This document shows positions 47,409 through 59,578 of a stretch of 64,000 bases of DNA, one piece after another. A program made the position numbers and the translations under genes. The stretch's first letter is position 1. Each line of letters begins with the position of its first letter. This DNA is from Cyathus striatus (taxonomy: Eukaryota; Basidiomycota; Agaricomycetes; Agaricales; Nidulariaceae): contig JAOVFP010000003.1 in NCBI GenBank assembly GCA_025738555.1, forward strand, positions 2,232,001-2,296,000, written 5' to 3'. The notes beneath the pieces are model-generated. The model made no database searches. It was not told the DNA's origin and was given only the letters and a program-made list of their open reading frames with translations.

Positions 47409-50225
47409 GAATTCACTTACAACTGCAAAGAAGCCCTCTGTCCCATTCACCAAATTCAGTGACCTGGATCCCACCATCAGCTCTTATCACTCTCCACGGC
47501 CCTCGACAGCTTGAACTCGAAGTAGATATGACGTGGGCCAGAGTTTCGCCCAGATGGTCAAGCTGAGCTCAAGAGACCGAAGGTGCAAGTGGGCGGTCAT
47601 TACTTAAGGCATTGGGTGGGGAGAGGGGAAGAGGAGGTAGGGTTCATTTGGCGAGTTCAGTTGAAGTTGAGGGGCTCGAGGTTGCTGAGGTAACGTGAGC
47701 AGGGAAGGGGGGAAAGAGAAACATCCAATATGCAGGACATCCAGAGTGTTCACCAACCGTCGATCCTGCAATGTAGAACTCGATTGCCTCGAACACTCCC
47801 TCCCAGGCCCCTCACGAAACCGAACCACTGACCCCGGCATCGTAGTGTTTAACGGGCACATCGGTGTCGTATGCACTAAATACATCTGCGAATTCTGTAG
47901 ATCCGTTTTGGCTTGTTCTTATATTCTTGTAACGATAGGGATGGTAGAGAATGGGGGATGCATGAATGTGCGTGGGCGGTGTAGTTAACGACTCAACACC
48001 CAGCAGTTCATATTCGGTATCGTGCAATTGAGCGGTAGCGTGGTGGACGGTAGATTCCTGATCTTGGACATTACGAGGATGAGATGTGATCGCATATTCA
48101 TGCTATGAGGGGTGTCAGACTACGATTACAATCGGGGGGGCTGAGCACGGATTAGTCGGTTATCGATATTGTAAACGTCGGCTTGAGAGGGGAGAGATGA
48201 ATAACATGAGAGGCTCCTCAAGATACGATAGTTGGAGGGAAGGCAAAAGAAATGCAGTACGAGTAGCCGGATGTGATACCTAAAGAAATGGCCAGATTCC
48301 TTGAGAAAACACAACCTGCGTATGCGAAGGAGACGTCAGATTCGAAGAAATGGCCCAGGAGTTTATAGGGAGAACGTACTTTGCGTAGCAGAAAGTGACT
48401 CTGAAGACTGCAACTCAAGCGGTCCATATTGGGAGGAGGGGACGCAGGTTGAAAATGTGAACTACGAAGAGAAACCAAATCCGCATCTACAGACCGCATT
48501 CCGCTGTCCTTCTATAGGGCCCATACGCCAGAAGAGGAGGAAGAGGATGTATCAGCACCAGAAAGCGGGATGCGGGACAACAACACATTCCTAGGCGATG
48601 GGGAGGAATTATCAAGGGTGAACCTTGATCCCATCCTTCCCAAGCCCCTAAGACTCGACATCGACGCGGCAGGAGAAGACGGAATAGAGGATGAATAAGG
48701 CGGAATTCAAAACGACTACGCCAGCGGAGTTGTTGCCGATTTCGCACCAGAAACAGCGGTAGCAGGGCCTTAATCCCCAAGTCCAGTGACCGCATTCTGG
48801 GACAACAACGAAGGAGAAGGTTTCGTATTTACGGGCTTAGCACGACTAGTCAACGCAGGCGGCGAAGCCGTAACAGGCGAACTCAGAGTTAATATAAGTA
48901 GCTTCGTTGATCTCACCAGCGGTAGTATCCGCCAACGGAGTGGGGTCGTCACGACTTGCAAAAAACAAACTCATAAGCTACAATAACTCGTCAACGTGAC
49001 CATTATACATACCTCTTGACTCTAAACAGGCGCAGCACCCTCCGCATCCATCGAATTGTCCCACCTCGAAAAACACCGTGATCTTGGTTTAGCTCCTGGT
49101 TTGGGGTGGAAGTTGGGCCGGGGAAAAGCTCCCGTTGACAAAATTTGCGTATCCAACGACCCCTGTCGATCTGGAGAATGCTTTGAGCATGCACCACGCG
49201 CGGGGCATACATGCCCCCAGGTAACGAAGTCGATGGAATCAAAGAAGGTGAGGGAAGAGGTCGCACGGCTCCCTATTGAAGCTGTACAGGCGGAGGCGGG
49301 GTCTCACGACAAAACGGAATAGACACAGGACCCATCGAGCCGTCCAAATCGACCTCCTCGCGTCCATATACCGTCGGTCCACGTATCATCCCTGATGCTC
49401 GAGCAGGCTAGAATCGCAGGCCGAGGCACAGAAATGGCCATACGCATCGCCTCCACCAGATGCTGCCTCGGTACCTATCGTATGTTGTCGCTGTTGTTGT
49501 TGGGAAGTGATATATAGGGTCAAGGTCTGGAAGCGCTCGGGGCCTTAGGTGCGTTTGGATTCTGGGGGAGGAACAGTGTAGACTGCCTTTACACAACTCA
49601 GCAAGAGTCAGAGTACAGCTGTCTCGAGGACGTGGAGACGAAGGAATTAGGGCCGTCGAGCAAAGGTGCTGGAGGGTGTAATTGTGGTGATGCGTTGAAG
49701 CCTCTTTCCACCTCCCTGGCCCCACGAAGTCGTCCCTAGTTCCCTCCGCTTCCAATGTACCTGGCATCAATGCCAGACAGCGCCTCCAGCCTTAAGTTAG
49801 AGTGACAACAGTTCACTGTATTGCCTATCGGATTCGGGAACATTTCGAGCTTCAGTGTAGCAGCCCATATCGAGCCCTGCTGACCATCAACGCGTGTCTG
49901 CGAGTCATTGGCAGTGTGAAATGGATCTTACAGAATGTAGTAGTAGGCTTTCGTCTTCTTATACTGCTACGATGTGAGTGGACGTAGTATTGGCGCGGGT
50001 GTGCTGATGAACGTAAGGGATGTACATGTTAATAGCGCCAGTGACGGACGGAGAACGGAAGTGGGAATAGAACACGTTGAGAACGCTTTCCGAACCCAAA
50101 TTCACACGCTACAAGTTCGGACCGGAGGTTCTCGAGCGCTCGATCGCGTTTGCCCATTGGCGTTGTCCATTTCGGCGCTTCCGGAACGCGCTTTCCCTCC
50201 CCTTGAAATATACTGTACTAATCAA
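47409..50225. repeat. Repeat block, copy 3 (longest form)
   Basis: It contains all segments seen in the other copies, in order: the 47604-47885 stretch (minus-strand LPQQPRAPQ peptide, also at 17557 and 56133), the 47890-48400 stretch (absent from copy 1), the Ser/Pro-rich part, the PLPISF.EPPP part and the terminal part ending just upstream of riboflavin kinase. Minus-strand frames are broken. Confidence 0.7.
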
Positions 50226-50238
50226 ATAGCTGAATCCA

Positions 50239-50856
50239 ATGGCCACCGCCCGCCCACTCATCATCGGCCCTTCTACAGGGCTCGAAGCACCCTACCCCCT
50301 GCAGATGGAAGGCAAAGTAATCAGCGGCTTCGGGCGTGGCTCCAAAGAACTAGGCATCCCCACTGCCAACCTCCTCGTCGACGACATCCTGACACCATGG
50401 ATCGCCGATATCAAGTCCGGGGTGTACTTTGGCTGGGCGTCCCTACGCCTACCACCGTTACATCCGAACCAACCAACGACATCATCAGACACCACCACCA
50501 CGACAACCACGGCTCTGGAGGCGCACTCTGGGTTCAGCGTATATCCCATGGTGATGTCGATCGGATACAACCAGTTTTACAAGAACACGGTGCGGTCGGC
50601 TGAGGTGCACGTACTACACGAGTTCGGGGCTGACTTCTACGGCGTCGAGATGCGGCTGCTGATCATGGGGTTCATCAGGGAGGAGAAAGACTACGCTGAG
50701 CTGGAAGCGCTGATCGAGGACATCAACCTGGACTGCGATGTAGCGCGCAAGAGCTTGGACCGCGAGGCTTGGGCATTGCGAGAGACGGGCAAGGGCACGC
50801 TGGATGGGAGTTGGTTGGTGCGAGAAACAGCAGAGCAGAATAGGGCTATGATATAA
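50239..50856 (+). CDS. FMN1: Riboflavin kinase (ATP:riboflavin 5'-phosphotransferase)
   Basis: It makes FMN from riboflavin and ATP, the first step from vitamin B2 to flavin cofactors. The single-exon protein has 205 residues. Residues 26-45 (EGKVISGFGRGSKELGIPTA) carry the flavokinase Gly-rich/PTAN signature, followed by SGVYFGWASL. A Thr-rich insert lies near residues 82-93. Then come YPMVMSIGYNQFYKN, AEVHVLHEFGADFYG, with the conserved acidic catalytic region, and IREEKDYAELEALIEDINLD. The length and motifs fit monofunctional eukaryotic kinases. It is GC-richer than its surroundings. It is flanked on both sides by repeat blocks (copies 3 and 4), whose upstream edge forms its immediate 5' region. 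No lesion is seen, so it is likely the essential host gene. Confidence 0.96.
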   Translation: MATARPLIIGPSTGLEAPYPLQMEGKVISGFGRGSKELGIPTANLLVDDILTPWIADIKSGVYFGWASLRLPPLHPNQPTTSSDTTTTTTTALEAHSGFSVYPMVMSIGYNQFYKNTVRSAEVHVLHEFGADFYGVEMRLLIMGFIREEKDYAELEALIEDINLDCDVARKSLDREAWALRETGKGTLDGSWLVRETAEQNRAMI

Positions 50857-52585
50857 AGATATGAGAAATAGAGATCTACCAGAATGAATTAGATACAATC
50901 AGAATACAGTATGACATTCTATCATATAATACACTTATACTCTATTGTACTGTATCATGATTCACTGTAGGGACGCAGGGACACAAGTTGAAAATGTGAA
51001 CTACGAAGAGAAACCAAATCTGCATCTACAGACCACATTCCGCTGTCCTTCTATAGGGCCCATAGTCCAGAAGAGGATGAAGAGGATGTATCAGCAGCAG
51101 AAAGCGGGATGAGGGATAACAACACATTCCTGGGCAATGGGGAGGAATTATCAAGGGTGAACTTTGATCCCATCCTTCCCAAGCCCTTAAGACTCGACAT
51201 CGACGCGGCGGGAGGTGGAATAGAGGGCGAAATAGGCGGTACTGTGAGCGACTGCACCAGTGGACCTGTCAGCGGTTTCGAACCAGAAGCAGCAGCAAGG
51301 GTCCCTCCAATCCGAAGTCCAGTGGCCGCATTCTGGGACAATGCCAAAGGAGGAGGGCGTAACAGTGGAAGATTTCGTATTCACTGGCGTAGCAGGACCA
51401 CGGCCCTCAACGTAGGTAGCGAAGCCGTAACAGGCGAACTCGGAGTTGACATAGCTTCCCTGGTCTCACCAGCGGTAGCGTCTGGCGACAGAGTGGGGTC
51501 ATCACGACTAGCAAAAGAACAAACTCATAAGCTAGAAGAGCTCATCAACACCGCCACCACACACACCTCTTGACTCTGAACAGGCCCGCATCCTCCGCAC
51601 CCGTCGAATTGAACCCACCCCAAGAAACTTCGTGATCTTGGTCTAGCTCCAGGTGCCTTGGAGTGGAAGTTGGGCTGGTGCAAAGACCCCGTTGACGAAA
51701 GTTGCGTGTCCAATGACCTCTGTCGATCCGGAGAAGGCTTTTGAGCAACTAGGCGCGAAACAACATGCCCTAGATATCGAAGTTAATGGAAACGGAGAAG
51801 GTGAGGGAGGTAGTCTCACAACTCCCTGCGGAGGCTGCACAGGCAGAGGCCGGGGTTCAGGTCTAAACGAAATAGGCAGTGGACCCATCGCACCGTTCAC
51901 AACCACCGTACGACCATACACCATCGGTCCATGTATCATCTCTGGTGCAAGAGCAGTTGGAATCGCAGGCCGAGGTATAGAAAGCGCCATACGCATACGC
52001 ATTACGTATGTTTGTCGTTGGGAGAAGAACGAGCTTTTCCATCGAAGTCTCTCTAGGAACGTATAAGCCATCTTCGCGTAGCTCAGGAAGAGTGGGAAGA
52101 CGCAGGAAGAAGGTCAAGCAGAGGTGCTGTAGGGTGTAGTTGTGGTGGCAGTGGTGGTGACGTTGAGATTGAATGTCCCTCGTTGAAGCTTCTTTTAAAT
52201 TTCCACCTCCCTGGCCCCCACGAAGTCATACCCTAATTCCCCACCGCCAATGTACCTGGCGTCAATGATACCAAGGCAGCGACCCCGGCCTTAGAGTGAA
52301 TACAGTTTGCTGTATTCTCCATGAAGAATCATTCGAGCTCCAGTGTAACAGTTCATACCGAAGCTCTGTTGATCGTCAACGCGCGTCAGCGAATCATCGC
52401 CAGTGTGAAATGGAGACTTACAGAATGTTAGGAGGGGGCTTTTTCGTTTTCCCATACTGTTTGGATATGATTGCCCGTAGTATTGAAGCGAGTGTACTGA
52501 TGAACGTAAGGGACATAGATAAAGATAGAGAGAGATAGAGCTTGGATAGAGCCAGTGACGGACGGAGAGCGGAAGGTGCTAGGAA

Positions 52586-54008
52586 TAGGGCTGCACACCG
52601 TCCGCATACGGGATACGGCCGTTTAAGTACGGGTAATCTACGGATACGGATAAGCCGTACCCGTACCGTATTTTAAAATGGCAAGGGCACTAACGGTACG
52701 GACGGTAAAAAGTACGGCCGTATACGGGTGTACGGCTTATACATGGCTGAATTTATAGTATAGTAGGATCTGCTTGCGCTGAAGCCTAAGGTTATGTTTC
52801 GCAAGTATCAATGCTCGTGTGGTTTCTGCATGTAAACTTGCACAGTGGAGGGAGATAGTGTCTCGTCCACCAGAGAAAATGTGTTAAACCGCAACAGCTG
52901 ATCTTAAATAGTAGTATTCGTATTAGTAACTGCTAAAATAACAAAGTAACAGAAAGACAAACCAAGAATTGATAGAACATCGGTTGCTAGAAAGTATAAA
53001 TTAGGAAACTGAGCCTTACGCCTGAGCCACCGTTTGAAAAGATCGGATGAGTAAAAATCCTCTAGCTGTTTAGTTACAGACATCTGTGTAGTTGCGCGGT
53101 GAAATGTGACAAGCCACTCGGATACTAAGTTTATGGATGCCCATCCACCTTCTGGGAGTTCTAGTGCTCTAAGATCTTTAAAACGAGATGCAAAGGTATT
53201 AAAGTCACCCTTGTAATGCAATTCGTGGCCTATAAATAAGTAAGGGGGTCAGTATATTGGATATATATATAATAGGGCCTACTGAGCATCTGATAAGTGG
53301 ATGACTACCGTGTTTTGACGTCGGGAATTGGCATAAACGCCTTTTGCTCCTGTGTTTCGCGTTTTCCCTGATCCTGTCCTATGTTATTTTCGCACTCCTG
53401 CTCCGTAACCTTTCCACGCAGAGTACATGCTTTCTCTATGAACTTGAGCATATTGGGCGAATGAGTTGCGCAGCTATAAAGTTTAAATAACATTAGCAAG
53501 TTGAAAGAAAAGACATGTCAATATTAATATACACACTTTTTCAACAGACTATAACACGCTCCCTTCCTCGCAAATGGATTCTACGAAATTGGTACATTGA
53601 ATTTCGGAATTCAATGTATGTACGCATTAAATACCCATTTTGTAGGATCTTACCTTTCAACCAGTATTTATAATTAAAGTAAAGTGCTGTCAAAATTTAT
53701 CGTTAGCTTTAACAACGCATGTTAGCATTGTCTCGTGAGATAAAAGGGGAAATGCTTGGGAAATGCCATAGCTTGGTGTGGAAGTTCCGAGGGGCTGAAC
53801 TTTTGGAATGTTATAACATCACGTGATGCATATTCTCACGTACGGTCCGTACGCTACCCGTTACGGCCGTAGATTGACGGCCGTAAATACCTCAAACCGT
53901 ACCGTACACCGTCCGTATTTCTTCAAATGAAAAGAGTGTACGGTACGGTACGGTAAGCGCCGTAAGCCGTACCGTATACCGTATAGACGGTTACGGTGTG
54001 CAGCCCTA
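52586..54008. mobile_element. hAT transposon, non-autonomous, 1.42 kb
   Basis: TIRs read TAGGGCTGCACACCGT at the left and its complement at the right. The 8-bp duplication GCTAGGAA flanks both ends (52578-52585 and 54009-54016). Subterminal regions are rich in CCGTAC/GTACGG words. Internal minus-strand sequence encodes a transposase fragment. TIR sequence and duplication length are diagnostic of hAT. Confidence 0.93.
52904..53499 (-). pseudogene. hAT transposase fragment
   Basis: Two minus-strand frames, 53499-53305 (MLKFIEKACTLRGKVTEQE) and 53221-52904, probably form successive exons. The second has GWASINLVSEWLVTFHRATT and MSVTKQLEDF, matching the helical region before the RNase H insertion of fungal hAT proteins. 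The DDE core and dimerisation domain are missing, so the element depends on another transposase. Confidence 0.6.
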
Positions 54009-54242
54009 GCTAGGAATAAGTAGAACGTGCATCCTTTCGGAACCCAAATTCACACGCTAATGAGTCCGGACCGGAGCTGGTGTGCACACAAGCGCTCAAG
54101 CGCTCAATTTGCCACTCATCCGGCGCTGTCCATTTCGGTGCTTCCTGCTGGCGCTTTCTTTCCCACTGATACACACATCATACAGCGTGGTACGTGTTCG
54201 CATTTTATATCGTATCATGTGCATGAAATTCAAGTTGTTCTA

Positions 54243-55025
54243 TGGTGCAGGGCGCTTAGTCACCTCCACTTTGGAACAACGGCGGAATCAGCAGGTGAAA
54301 AAATTTCAAATTGTACTGATGTAGAATTATGGTTTGGAACTTGTATCCATGCCTAGAAATACTCATCATTTTATGCTCATAATTGTATGCCTGGACGAAG
54401 TAAAGCTTAAAAGATCACTGCAGCATGAGCTCGAGAGGCCAAAGCTCGAAAGAAATTGGGCCTATATGACAACATCCTATCTGATCATGACCACACGTCA
54501 GATATTGAATCTGAATCCGAGGGCACAGGTGGCTGAAATGGTACCATCTTCTATTTGCCATCTGACTTCAAGGATTCTGGTGGAGATTATGATGGCACAT
54601 TTACTGCACTTCAGGACAACTTACCAAAGGCACTTGAATTGGTACCAATAGAAACTGATATGCTGGGTGGATGCATATCTGGAAGGGCTCAGAGCAAAAG
54701 AGGTGCAAATAAAGGTGAGGCAATTCTTGTCGAGGAAGCATGCCTCATCGAAGAATTCCTGAGTCAGTTGCATCGGCAATGGATGACTAATATTGCCATA
54801 TTAAGTAATTTATTACCTTATATGGAAATGCTTATATAATGCGGCAGAATTCACTTTGGACAAAAATTATAACTCCTTCAGTTTTGAGAATTTTGAAATT
54901 CTGTCTGGGCATATTGTTCCTTACACCAAAAGAATCATTTTGGCTAGAGGAATAAGAAAAAAAATTGTTTCCCACGATGTTATATCAGTTGTTCCGGGGT
55001 GGAGGTGACTAAGTGCCCTGCACCA
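54243..55025. mobile_element. 783-bp TA-flanked TIR element
   Basis: The left end TGGTGCAGGGCGCTTAGTCA and the complement of the right end TGGTGCAGGGCACTTAGTCA continue to match for about 38 bp. TA flanks both ends (54241-54242 and 55026-55027). The interior has plus-strand fragments (KDSGGDYDGTFTALQDNLP, then GRAQSKRGANKGEAILVEE) that may be the N-terminal part of a transposase or captured sequence. I cannot name the family from these. Confidence 0.82.
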
Positions 55026-55420
55026 TAGGTGCTTTCAACAAGTTTTCAAGTGATATTACGTCCACATTGTCTCGAGGCACAACCGTACGGCGTACACCGA
55101 TTGCCTGATTGCTTTCTTCGCTCTGTCTGTACCTGTTATTCATCTACTCGATTGGACATTCGAAGTCTGCGAGTCTGTCCACAAGGCCTTAACTGCTCTT
55201 CGACTCTCGCGATCTTGGTTGGCTCTTGTTGTAACTTCTATCTAATCGATCTGTCTATTCTGTCTATCACATTCTTCTAGAATAAAAATATCCATGCAAT
55301 CGATGGTCTAAGTATACGACATGCTTTCCCATGCTAATAGATTGTAACAGATCAATAGTGGATGTGAAAGCCTTTGTGCCACTCCACCCAATTCGACTCC
55401 ATAAGTAGTATGTAATGCTT

Positions 55421-57194
55421 TTAATATCTCACTATTGATCTCTCACACAACTACGGACAAGAGAATAAAATGTATATTTAGCCTTATCGATTCCGTGTGT
55501 GTTTTGATAGGGGCAGGGCTTGATAGAGAGCTGAGCAGATCGATTGGAGGAGCCATTGAGCAAATAGTACACAGAGAGATAAAAGTTATCGGTCTCTGAT
55601 CTCGTTGACTCGTTGATAAGATGGAACTTGGTGAAATATGAATGTGAGTAGGGAGTATAAAAGCATTACAGTTCACAGCACAGAGTACGATCCATATGTG
55701 ATGAGGCATCATATATCATGATTTAGTGTGTATACATGGTACGCGTACTTACTACCTATGGCTACTCAATCGTGTGACTGATGACGAGGTGTGGACGATA
55801 TACCAGGAGGACACGATTTAAGCAAAGATAAAAGCAAAAGAAAAAAGAAAAAAAGTGATTCTTGCGGATGAATAAACGACACCTGCATGCATTGCCGTTT
55901 AAGTCAGTGAAGGTGATACGAACATTAGGGAGCCTCACGAACCAAATGCGTAAACACTACACCCGTACGTGATATCCAAACCAATCCCAATCTGCGTAGG
56001 TGATGGACTACTATTCACTTCAGTTGATAAATCAAACTGAAGCCTATTCGTGGTCAAAGTTTAAGTTGTCGTTAATGAAAAGGTAGGGATAGAAAGAGAC
56101 ACCAAAGCAGGAAGACTTTAAGGGGATCGAAATTACTGAGGTAGGGTGAACAACGAAGGGGGAAGAGGAAACATCCGGTAGTGTGCAAGACATTTAGAAA
56201 GTATACCAGCCATCGATTCCGATACAGAATTTGAACGCCTCAAATGTTCCTTCCCCGTCCCCAACACCCCACAAAGCCCAAAAACTAATCCCAGCACCAT
56301 AATGTTCAATGAGCACATCGATGTCGTATGCACAGTGTAGAGCAGGCATTCTGCCTGCATGGTAAAAATGCGTTTTTCATCTCCGTTACCTCACTCTGTA
56401 CATACTGTCACTTACTCATCGTTTACCTCGTATCGCTTACCTACATAACTGTCGTACGTACGCTTCGAGAATGTCAGCTTCGCATTTCCCCCTTTCTCTC
56501 TCTCAAATGCGCGCTCACTGGATCTGGAGGTTGGACGGATGCGCCAACCACTCGCATGATTTCTTTGTCGAGAGGATACCCCCAAGTCAATATCCTCCTC
56601 CACAACAGAATACATCTGCGAACTCTGTAGAACCAGAACCTCTTCAGCTTGTGCTTGTAAAAACAGGGATTATAGAAATGGGACATGTACCACTGAGCGC
56701 CGATGAGCGCCGGTGAGGGGTAATTAACGACTGAACATCCTGCAGTTCATATTCCATGTGGTGCGATTGGGAGGCGGCGTGGTGAATTGTAAATTCTTCA
56801 TCAGGAGGGAGGGATACGATCGCATGTTCGTGCGATTAACGATTCTCAGGCTACGATTGCATTCGAAGCGACTAAAGCAACTGCGCACGGCAAGAACATG
56901 GAGTATTTGGGTCGTACATGTCGGCTTGAGAAGAAAGAGTCAAATGAGGTGAGAGAAAAGAGTCGGCTGCTTGTGGAGATACGATGGTTGGAGGTAATAC
57001 AGGCGAGGCGTGCGAAATGCAGTGCGAGCAGGTCTGGGTGATACATAAGGAAATAACGTCACGAATCATAGAGAGAACACAACCTACGTATGTAAAGGGG
57101 GCGTCAGAGGCGGCGACACGGCCCAGGAGCTAGTAGGAATCTAACTGGAACAGGCGGTGTAGTACAAATTCCTATGTTGTATTAGCACCAGATA
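55421..57194. repeat. Partial repeat block, copy 5
   Basis: Segments match 16900-17060 (aatatctcactattgatctct), 17640-17820 and 47640-47885 (caatatgcaggac-type and gcacatcg-tgtcgtatgcac), and 47890-48390 (agttcatattc, then acacaacctacgtatg). Order is kept but it is more diverged than the other copies. No intact gene is visible. Confidence 0.5.
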
Positions 57195-58251
57195 AGGTAG
57201 ATGACTTTCATAATCGACCAACATCACATGATTAGCGTGACACGTCCTAAAATGGCAATTTCTGCGGCAGTCAGACTAATTAGTTGAATGACTTCATAGC
57301 CAGGCGTGTTCTTGTAGATATGGCTCCAGGGAATTGTGAATAATATCATATTACAGGTATATATGTCTTTAGATTTCAAATAAATCATGTCTATGTTAAC
57401 TAGTGGAAGAAATAGTGTTATATGTATGGTACAGAGCGTGGAAATGATGCATTAAGGTCGTGTCACGTCCTCATCATGCTAATTATTGACCTAATATGCC
57501 TATGTGAAAGAGGTCAATTCGATCTGCCATAGGAAATCTCACCAAAACTGCAGCTGAACATGCATGTAAAAAGATAAAATGTGAAAATTTGAAGCCAAAG
57601 CAAGGGAAAGAGAATAAATCTGTAAGTGTAATGTGTCAGTACATGTTCGTTTAGATACTAAAACATACCTATATCAGTCTAGTACAGAAATACCAACTGA
57701 AAAGAATGGATGAAGATGTTCTTGAGAAGAACACATTGGCAGCATTGGAATCCATACCTTTGCAGACAATGCGATGATTTGCGAACAGGTCTCTTAGGTT
57801 TATGGATGCATATGAGAGGGGGTTGAATGGAACTTCAATGGAAGGCAGGCCGCATGGGCAACACGGGTATACCGTGGACATTGTGTCCTTCCAGCTGACA
57901 TTTATGATGAGCTTGAGAAAGCAAATGTCTTCTAAATGTCCCACAAGAAGATTGATCATGGTTCTGAGTGCTGAGCGCTGAGTGATAACCAAGTGATTGA
58001 TCAACTTCTGAGACTGATGTAGAATTAAAGCAAGAAAATACAACTCCTCAGTGAGCACTCACTCAAAAATTATGAAATTTTGTAGATATACTCTATTCAT
58101 TCATACGTATAAATCCCTGGAGTAATATTTTCTATAATGTATCATACTATTGCTCTATTACCTTTTTGAAGAATAATTTCCTTTTTAAGATGAATTGTCA
58201 CGGCGAAGTAACGCTCACGTGACGTTGGTCGATTATGAAAGTCGTCTACCT
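57195..58251. mobile_element. Tc1/mariner-like element, 1.06 kb
   Basis: TIRs begin AGGTAGATGACTTTCATAAT at the left and AGGTAGACGACTTTCATAAT (complement) at the right, matching for about 37 bp. TA flanks both ends (57193-57194 and 58252-58253). The TIR mismatches near the ends are CpG/TpG-type changes. A transposase remnant lies inside on the plus strand. Confidence 0.92.
57700..57960 (+). pseudogene. DDE transposase N-terminal fragment (Tc1/mariner-like)
   Basis: Plus-strand frames read ALESIPLQTMR, stop, FANRSLRFMDAYERGLNG and, after a frame change, GRQAAWATRVYRGHCVLPAD then IYDELEKANV. The blocks RFMDAY..GL.G..AAWA and YRGHRVLP recur in mushroom transposases of this type. A TGA after TMR and the frame change show decay. 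Confidence 0.6.
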
Positions 58252-59490
58252 TACTGTGAAAGTGATACATCATTTACAGTAATTACTGCATAAGAGTGAT
58301 GTATCAGCGTCAGTAATTACTGTGCATCATGATGTATCAAATATTGTAATCACTGTAAATGGAATTTGATAATGTATCATCAGAAGCATAGCACTTCTGC
58401 ATGAATTCATCGAGAATTCGCAGTAGATTCCGTATGCCCTGCGCTTCCAAGTAGGTATCCCGACATGACTTCCATATTTGGTACAGACACATTGTTATTG
58501 TTTGTCCCTGCCTCCTAGTTGGCGTTCTGCCTTGGTGCCGCCTCAACGCACTGCGCTGCCAACCCTATGCCTGGTGCTGCATTTTACTTATAAAATAAGT
58601 ATGATCGTATATGTATGGTATGTTATGTAGTACACTATATTTTAGTACTTGTACATTGCAAATGTCTATGTGAGGCTTCTTTCATATTATTCGTGGCAAA
58701 ATATTGCTCTTCTATTATCTTTGCTAGTATGCATGAGACATGACAAATACTTACGGTGCATATTAATGTATTCACCAGGCGTCCTGAATGATTGAAGCCT
58801 AGAACTTGAAGCTCTCGCGCTTGAATTGGGAGCCTAAGCGCTCTGCACGCTGAATGTAACTTCGATTACGTAGCGTTATCACACCGGATAATCCGACTTT
58901 ACCTTTGTGCCGGAATGGGCACAACTTGAGGAGATTGTTGAAACATGAAACAATGGATGTTGGAGGCATCTTTCTGGAAATTTTGCTTTTATAATATATA
59001 TATATATATACATAGAAAATATTGTGCACAACATTCTGATACTTGTTTTATACTGATATTAAGTTTCGAGTTTAGGTCTGACAATGATATTAAAGTCTCA
59101 TGGACTCAACACAAAAATGCACGAATGAAGCTATTTCTCTACACCATATGATATGTGGAAGAGGTGCCATTATTAAGTAGAAATAAAAAATATACAGATG
59201 TATAGCAGAGTTAACCTGCACATAACAATCTTACCTCAGGTTTAGAGCCAAACATGCAGTTCCTTCTGATTGATATGTTTTATTCCAAATTTCCGAAAAC
59301 ATACTGTTTTTATTTAAATAACGGCATGTAAATGAGAGGTATTCATCATTTAGAGTGATATATATTCTATCCAATGTAAATACAATGTTCTATTACAATT
59401 TTTTAGAATATAAATGCAATATCCCAGCTACCCAGGTGGTACTACAATATGAGCTATTGCTAACAGAACAACAGGAAATTTTAACATGCA
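58252..59490. other. AT-rich spacer with a small palindromic repeat
   Basis: At 58262-58380 the words GATACATCA, CAGTAATTACTG and TGATGTATCA alternate and form nested palindromes; this could be a very small MITE. The rest shows no supportable gene. A TATATA run lies near 59000. Confidence 0.45.
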
Positions 59491-59515
59491 ACGTACGTCG
59501 CTTCGCGACGCACGT
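59491..59515. terminator. Candidate Helitron 3'-end hairpin
   Basis: An 11-bp stem (ACGTACGTCGC / GCGACGCACGT, one mismatch) with a TTC loop lies about 65 bp beyond the helicase stop. Read on the minus strand it is followed by TTGCATGTTAAAA. Helitrons carry a hairpin shortly before the 3' terminus. The usual CTRR ending is not obvious, so the exact terminus is unresolved. Confidence 0.5.
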
Positions 59516-59578
59516 TAAAGGGAGAGCTTGATGAATCCTAGTTTTATATTATATATTTTCATGTGAACAAAATAAGTG

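Larger units (their letters stand above)
50960..55420. repeat. Repeat block, copy 4, with nested insertions
   Basis: It starts with gggacgcagg then gttgaaaatgtgaactacg, shared with 48440, and its terminal part around 55040-55420 matches 19640-19870. It is interrupted by the hAT element 52586-54008 and the MITE 54243-55025; removing these restores continuity with copies 1 and 3. Confidence 0.7.

Noticed and set aside
49974..50603. 209-residue plus-strand frame overlapping riboflavin kinase
   Set aside because: It is out of frame with the recognised kinase and largely overlaps it; the kinase motifs leave no doubt about the real frame.
59000..59020. TATATA run as a promoter
   Set aside because: A dinucleotide run alone, with no gene start nearby, is not evidence.
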